From Gallionellaceae bacterium (GTDB lineage Bacteria; Pseudomonadota; Gammaproteobacteria; Burkholderiales; Gallionellaceae), in the NCBI GenBank assembly GCA_009885195.1, contig VFLG01000035.1, forward strand, positions 18,531 through 82,530: a stretch of 64,000 nt of DNA, in the 5' to 3' direction. Made by a program: the position numbers and the translations under genes. Within the stretch, counting starts at the first letter, position 1; each line of letters starts with the position of its first letter. This document shows, one piece after another, positions 62,055 to 64,000 of the stretch. The notes beneath the pieces are model-generated. The model searched no databases. It saw only the letters and a list, made by a program, of their open reading frames with translations, and was not told the origin of the DNA.

Positions 62055-62342
62055 ATGAGCAGAATGCACAACCCCGCACATCCCGGCGAAGTATTGCGGG
62101 AATGGATACCGGAAGATATGACCATAACGAGCGCGGCACAGGCATTGAAAGTATCCCGCGTCACGCTATCCAAAGTGCTGAACGGCAAGGCCGGGGTAAC
62201 GGCGGGAATGGCCTTGCGCCTTTCGGCATGGCTTAGCACTTCTCCCGACGTTTGGCTTGGAATGCAAACACAGTGGGACTTGTGGCAAGCCGAGCAACAG
62301 CCCAGCCAGAAAATAAAGCCGCTGGTAAGACTGGCCGCGTAA
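62055..62342 (+). CDS. higA: HigA-family antitoxin
   Basis: A 95-residue Xre-type helix-turn-helix antitoxin. The family start MHNPAHPGEVLREWI is present, with the recognition helix in KVSRVTLSKVLNGKAGVTAG and a conserved MALRLSAWLSTSPDVWLGMQ. The ATG at 62055 has AGGAG nine bases before; a TTG two codons earlier is the alternative. Confidence 0.93.
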   Translation: MSRMHNPAHPGEVLREWIPEDMTITSAAQALKVSRVTLSKVLNGKAGVTAGMALRLSAWLSTSPDVWLGMQTQWDLWQAEQQPSQKIKPLVRLAA

Positions 62343-62452
62343 CCGGTTTACCCTCACATACCCTGCGAGAGTGGTCACCAAGGGCGCATAGTCGGCTTGC
62401 GGGTGGTGGCAAAATAACCCTTGAAATCCCCCCCTGCTTACCCATACAATGT

Positions 62453-62776
62453 ATGCCAACTAAAAACATCAAGCCATTCAAGCCGACCGAACAACAGGCT
62501 AAGCAATGGCTCAAGGAAGCTGCCCAAGAAAAACGGCGCCTGCTCTTTTCAAAACACGCCGAACTGCGAATGCGCCAGCGAGGGATTGGGCGCAGGCAGG
62601 TGTTGGAAACGCTGGGGCATGGGATCATCAGCGAGCATCTTCATCTGGATATTTATGGGGATTGGTGCTGCAACATCAGTTGGCAACATGCGGGGCTGCG
62701 CGTTACGGTAGGCGTGGTATTTAAGCTGGATGAAAATGGCGAATGGGTAATCATCGCAACGGTATTCGAGGGGTAA
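62453..62776 (+). CDS. DUF4258-like protein, possible toxin
   Basis: A 107-residue protein resembling DUF4258 (LLFSKHAELRMRQRGIGRRQ then VLETLGHGIISE, and VVFKLDENGEWVIIATVFEG). The HAxxRMxxR signature near residues 35-43 is the family hallmark. DUF4258 proteins often sit in front of an MqsA-like helix-turn-helix gene, as here, and are treated as RelE-related toxins. A longer reading from 62252 would run through higA and is rejected. Confidence 0.7.
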   Translation: MPTKNIKPFKPTEQQAKQWLKEAAQEKRRLLFSKHAELRMRQRGIGRRQVLETLGHGIISEHLHLDIYGDWCCNISWQHAGLRVTVGVVFKLDENGEWVIIATVFEG

Positions 62777-62780
62777 AGAA

Positions 62781-63230
62781 ATGTTGAAATATGACGACTG
62801 CGGTCTGCGGAATATCTGGCTAAAAAATGGCTACCGTTATGAGGCGATCAAAGGGCATGGCAAGTGCTTGGAGATAGCCGACATAAGCGGGCTGCATCGT
62901 ACCATCGCGCACCAATTGGTAAATTACCGCAAGCGATTGTCCGGCGCGGAAATCCGTTTTCTGCGGGTGGAAATGGGCATGTCACAAAACCGGCTGGCCG
63001 ACTGCATGGGCGTTGACGAGCAGACGATCTCCTTGTGGGAACGAAGCAGACGCCGCCCGACCGTGGCCGCCGAAAGAATGCTGCGCCTGCTTTATCTGGA
63101 ACATGCTGACGGCAAAACCAAGGTGGCGAAAATGATTGCCCAATGGAACGACATAGACCGGCAAGAACTGGAAGAGGAAGCCAAGCAAGTATTTCAAGAA
63201 ACTGATGGTGAGTGGCGCATGGCCGCTTGA
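62781..63230 (+). CDS. MqsA-like helix-turn-helix antitoxin or regulator
   Basis: A 149-residue protein. Residues 1-50 hold CGLRNIWLKNGYRYEAIKGH, and an Xre-type domain lies at about 52-110 (LSGAEIRFLRVEMGMSQNRL, VDEQTISLWERSRRRP). This layout follows MqsA antitoxins, though the N-terminal zinc cysteines are not obvious (C7 and C28 only). It lies four bases after the DUF4258 gene, so the two form a coupled pair, probably self-repressing. Confidence 0.7.
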   Translation: MLKYDDCGLRNIWLKNGYRYEAIKGHGKCLEIADISGLHRTIAHQLVNYRKRLSGAEIRFLRVEMGMSQNRLADCMGVDEQTISLWERSRRRPTVAAERMLRLLYLEHADGKTKVAKMIAQWNDIDRQELEEEAKQVFQETDGEWRMAA

Positions 63231-63273
63231 CCGAATACCCCGGCTAAACGCTATGCAACAATAAAAGCAAAAC

Positions 63274-63582
63274 ATGGAAAACCTTTCAGACAAAGCCAAA
63301 TCCTTGGTCGGCTACTGTAGAGAGCAAGGGCGGTTCTGCCCACAACCTAATTACTGGAATCGACTTTGGGAAATGCTGCCACGCAGAAAGCAGGAATCTT
63401 CTGGCGGGTGGACTCCTGCGTTACCTCTTATTCTCGCAGCGTGGTGGCATACCTCCGGCATAGATAAAATGCTCCGCCTGTACGAACACATTCGTTGGGC
63501 GGATGAACATGGCGTAATTGACGAAGTGGATGCGTACCTGCGGAACTTACCGGAAGAGCAGTGGTTCCACGGGAAAGACTGA
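63274..63582 (+). CDS. Small island protein of unknown function
   Basis: A 102-residue protein I do not recognise. It is tryptophan-rich (NYWNRLWEML, GGWTPALPLILAAWWHTSG, EEQWFHGKD) and acidic in its second half. It has no signal peptide and only one mildly hydrophobic stretch. It sits in the island after the MqsA-like gene, with a hairpin following. Confidence 0.65.
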   Translation: MENLSDKAKSLVGYCREQGRFCPQPNYWNRLWEMLPRRKQESSGGWTPALPLILAAWWHTSGIDKMLRLYEHIRWADEHGVIDEVDAYLRNLPEEQWFHGKD

Positions 63583-63595
63583 CATAACGAGTTTC

Positions 63596-63655
63596 CCCCG
63601 CCTAGTTTTAGCGGACAAAAAGCCGGACACCTTCACCGGCCTGACGGGGGTTTCT
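63596..63655 (+). terminator. Possible terminator after the small island gene
   Basis: AAGCCGG and CCGGCCTG pair around ACACCTTCA, nested in CCCCCG...CGGGGG arms, and are followed by GTTTCTT. It would separate the toxin-antitoxin region from the next gene. Confidence 0.45.
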
Positions 63656-63684
63656 TATTGAAGATTTGCATGGGAAGGTATGCA

Positions 63685-64000
63685 ATGACTAAAGACAAAA
63701 AACAGGCATTGATAGCCCGCAGCCAAGCCCGCCTGAAAGCGGCAATTCTGCCCACTCAAGGAAGTGGTAGCGCCCACCGTGACAGCCCTACGCCAATCGT
63801 CATCAAGCCGCCTGACTGGTTTGTATGGCGCAATATACCCAGAGTGGAGCCGTGGGAAGCCTGCGCCCTTGCGCTCAATTATGAACCTGATTCAGTGGAG
63901 CATGGCTTCCCCAGCGAGGAAGAGGCAGACAAACACGCCATGCTGGTGAAAATGCTGAATGCCAATCACGACCAGAGGCAACACTTTTCGCAAAACTTCG
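63685..64000 (+). CDS. Unknown island protein (3' end outside window)
   Basis: An open frame of at least 105 codons from the ATG at 63685 to the window edge. The N-terminus is lysine-rich (TKDKKQALIARSQARLKAA), followed by a segment like one common in integrative elements, KPPDWFVWRNIPRVEPWEAC and ALALNYEPD. I cannot name a function. GGGAAGG precedes the start. Confidence 0.65.
   Translation, partial: MTKDKKQALIARSQARLKAAILPTQGSGSAHRDSPTPIVIKPPDWFVWRNIPRVEPWEACALALNYEPDSVEHGFPSEEEADKHAMLVKMLNANHDQRQHFSQNF

Larger units (their letters stand above)
60127..64000 (+). mobile_element. Left end of a tRNA-integrated genomic island
   Basis: It begins at the orphan tRNA 3' half and contains, all on the plus strand, a tyrosine integrase, two toxin-antitoxin-like pairs, and small unknown genes. 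Everything left of 60127 is core genome. The right end is not in the window. The gene content suggests a P4-like satellite or integrative element, but no capsid, replication or conjugation gene is visible yet. Confidence 0.8.

Overview
The window looks like a chromosome segment of a betaproteobacterium. The Nitrosomonadales, perhaps the Gallionellaceae, are a plausible guess, but no rRNA gene is present to confirm it. The support is gene order and family content: hfq-hflX-hflK-hflC-DUF2065-hisZ-purA in one run, a DUF3579 protein, ccmFGHI, pcnB-folK-panBCD, and OxyR beside a rubrerythrin/rubredoxin/reductase set. Most of the sequence is ordinary core genome, broken by short accessory patches and an unusually large number of palindromic interspersed repeats.

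Layout. 1-7199 (minus): an NtrC-type regulator cut by the window edge, its histidine kinase, and the late cytochrome c maturation genes ccmF, ccmG, ccmH and ccmI. 7593-10652 (minus): a small defence-like patch with a decayed methyltransferase tail, an 822-residue nuclease/helicase/S24-peptidase fusion and a MazG-like pyrophosphohydrolase. 10725-15486: murJ, a DUF3579 gene and mutS. 15557-18128: a second accessory patch with VapBC, a phospholipase-D-type nuclease and CcdAB. 18294-27077: a GpsA-like dehydrogenase, then the nitrate assimilation operon nasA-nirB-nirD-moaA-mobA-mog, which joins the enzymes with synthesis of their molybdenum cofactor. A matching nitrate transporter lies at 37312-38523 behind a phosphatase/kinase fusion. 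Both nasA and the transporter have near-perfect sigma-54 promoters with NtrC-like sites upstream. 27798-31264: a cysteine-bearing membrane protein and a B12-dependent ribonucleotide reductase. 31537-31888: what appears to be a single integron gene cassette with its attC site and no integrase nearby. 32192-35223: oxyR diverging from a peroxide-detoxifying operon. 38811-45070: the purA to hfq run. 45272-50134: a YgaV/SqrR-like ArsR regulator, an RND efflux pump and a DUF2892 protein. 50247-55320: gpmI, an EnvC-like activator, a C-terminal processing protease and moeB/thiF. 55352-59972: panD, panC, panB, a deoxynucleoside kinase, folK and pcnB. 60127-64000+: the left end of a genomic island in the 3' half of a CAU-anticodon tRNA, with a tyrosine integrase, a HigBA pair and a second toxin-antitoxin-like pair.

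The observations most worth following are: (i) the PD-(D/E)XK/DUF2075/S24 fusion next to MazG, beside a methyltransferase relic; (ii) the lone integron cassette; (iii) palindromic repeats read through in frame inside mutS and nasA, and probably a smaller one in panC; (iv) mobA with no ordinary start codon where a repeat meets its 5' end; (v) a family of roughly 150-bp inverted-repeat elements, one of which supplies the ribosome binding site and start codon of moeB; (vi) an ArsR-type, probably persulfide-sensing, regulator controlling an RND pump. No CRISPR array, rRNA operon, intact tRNA or insertion-sequence transposase was seen.
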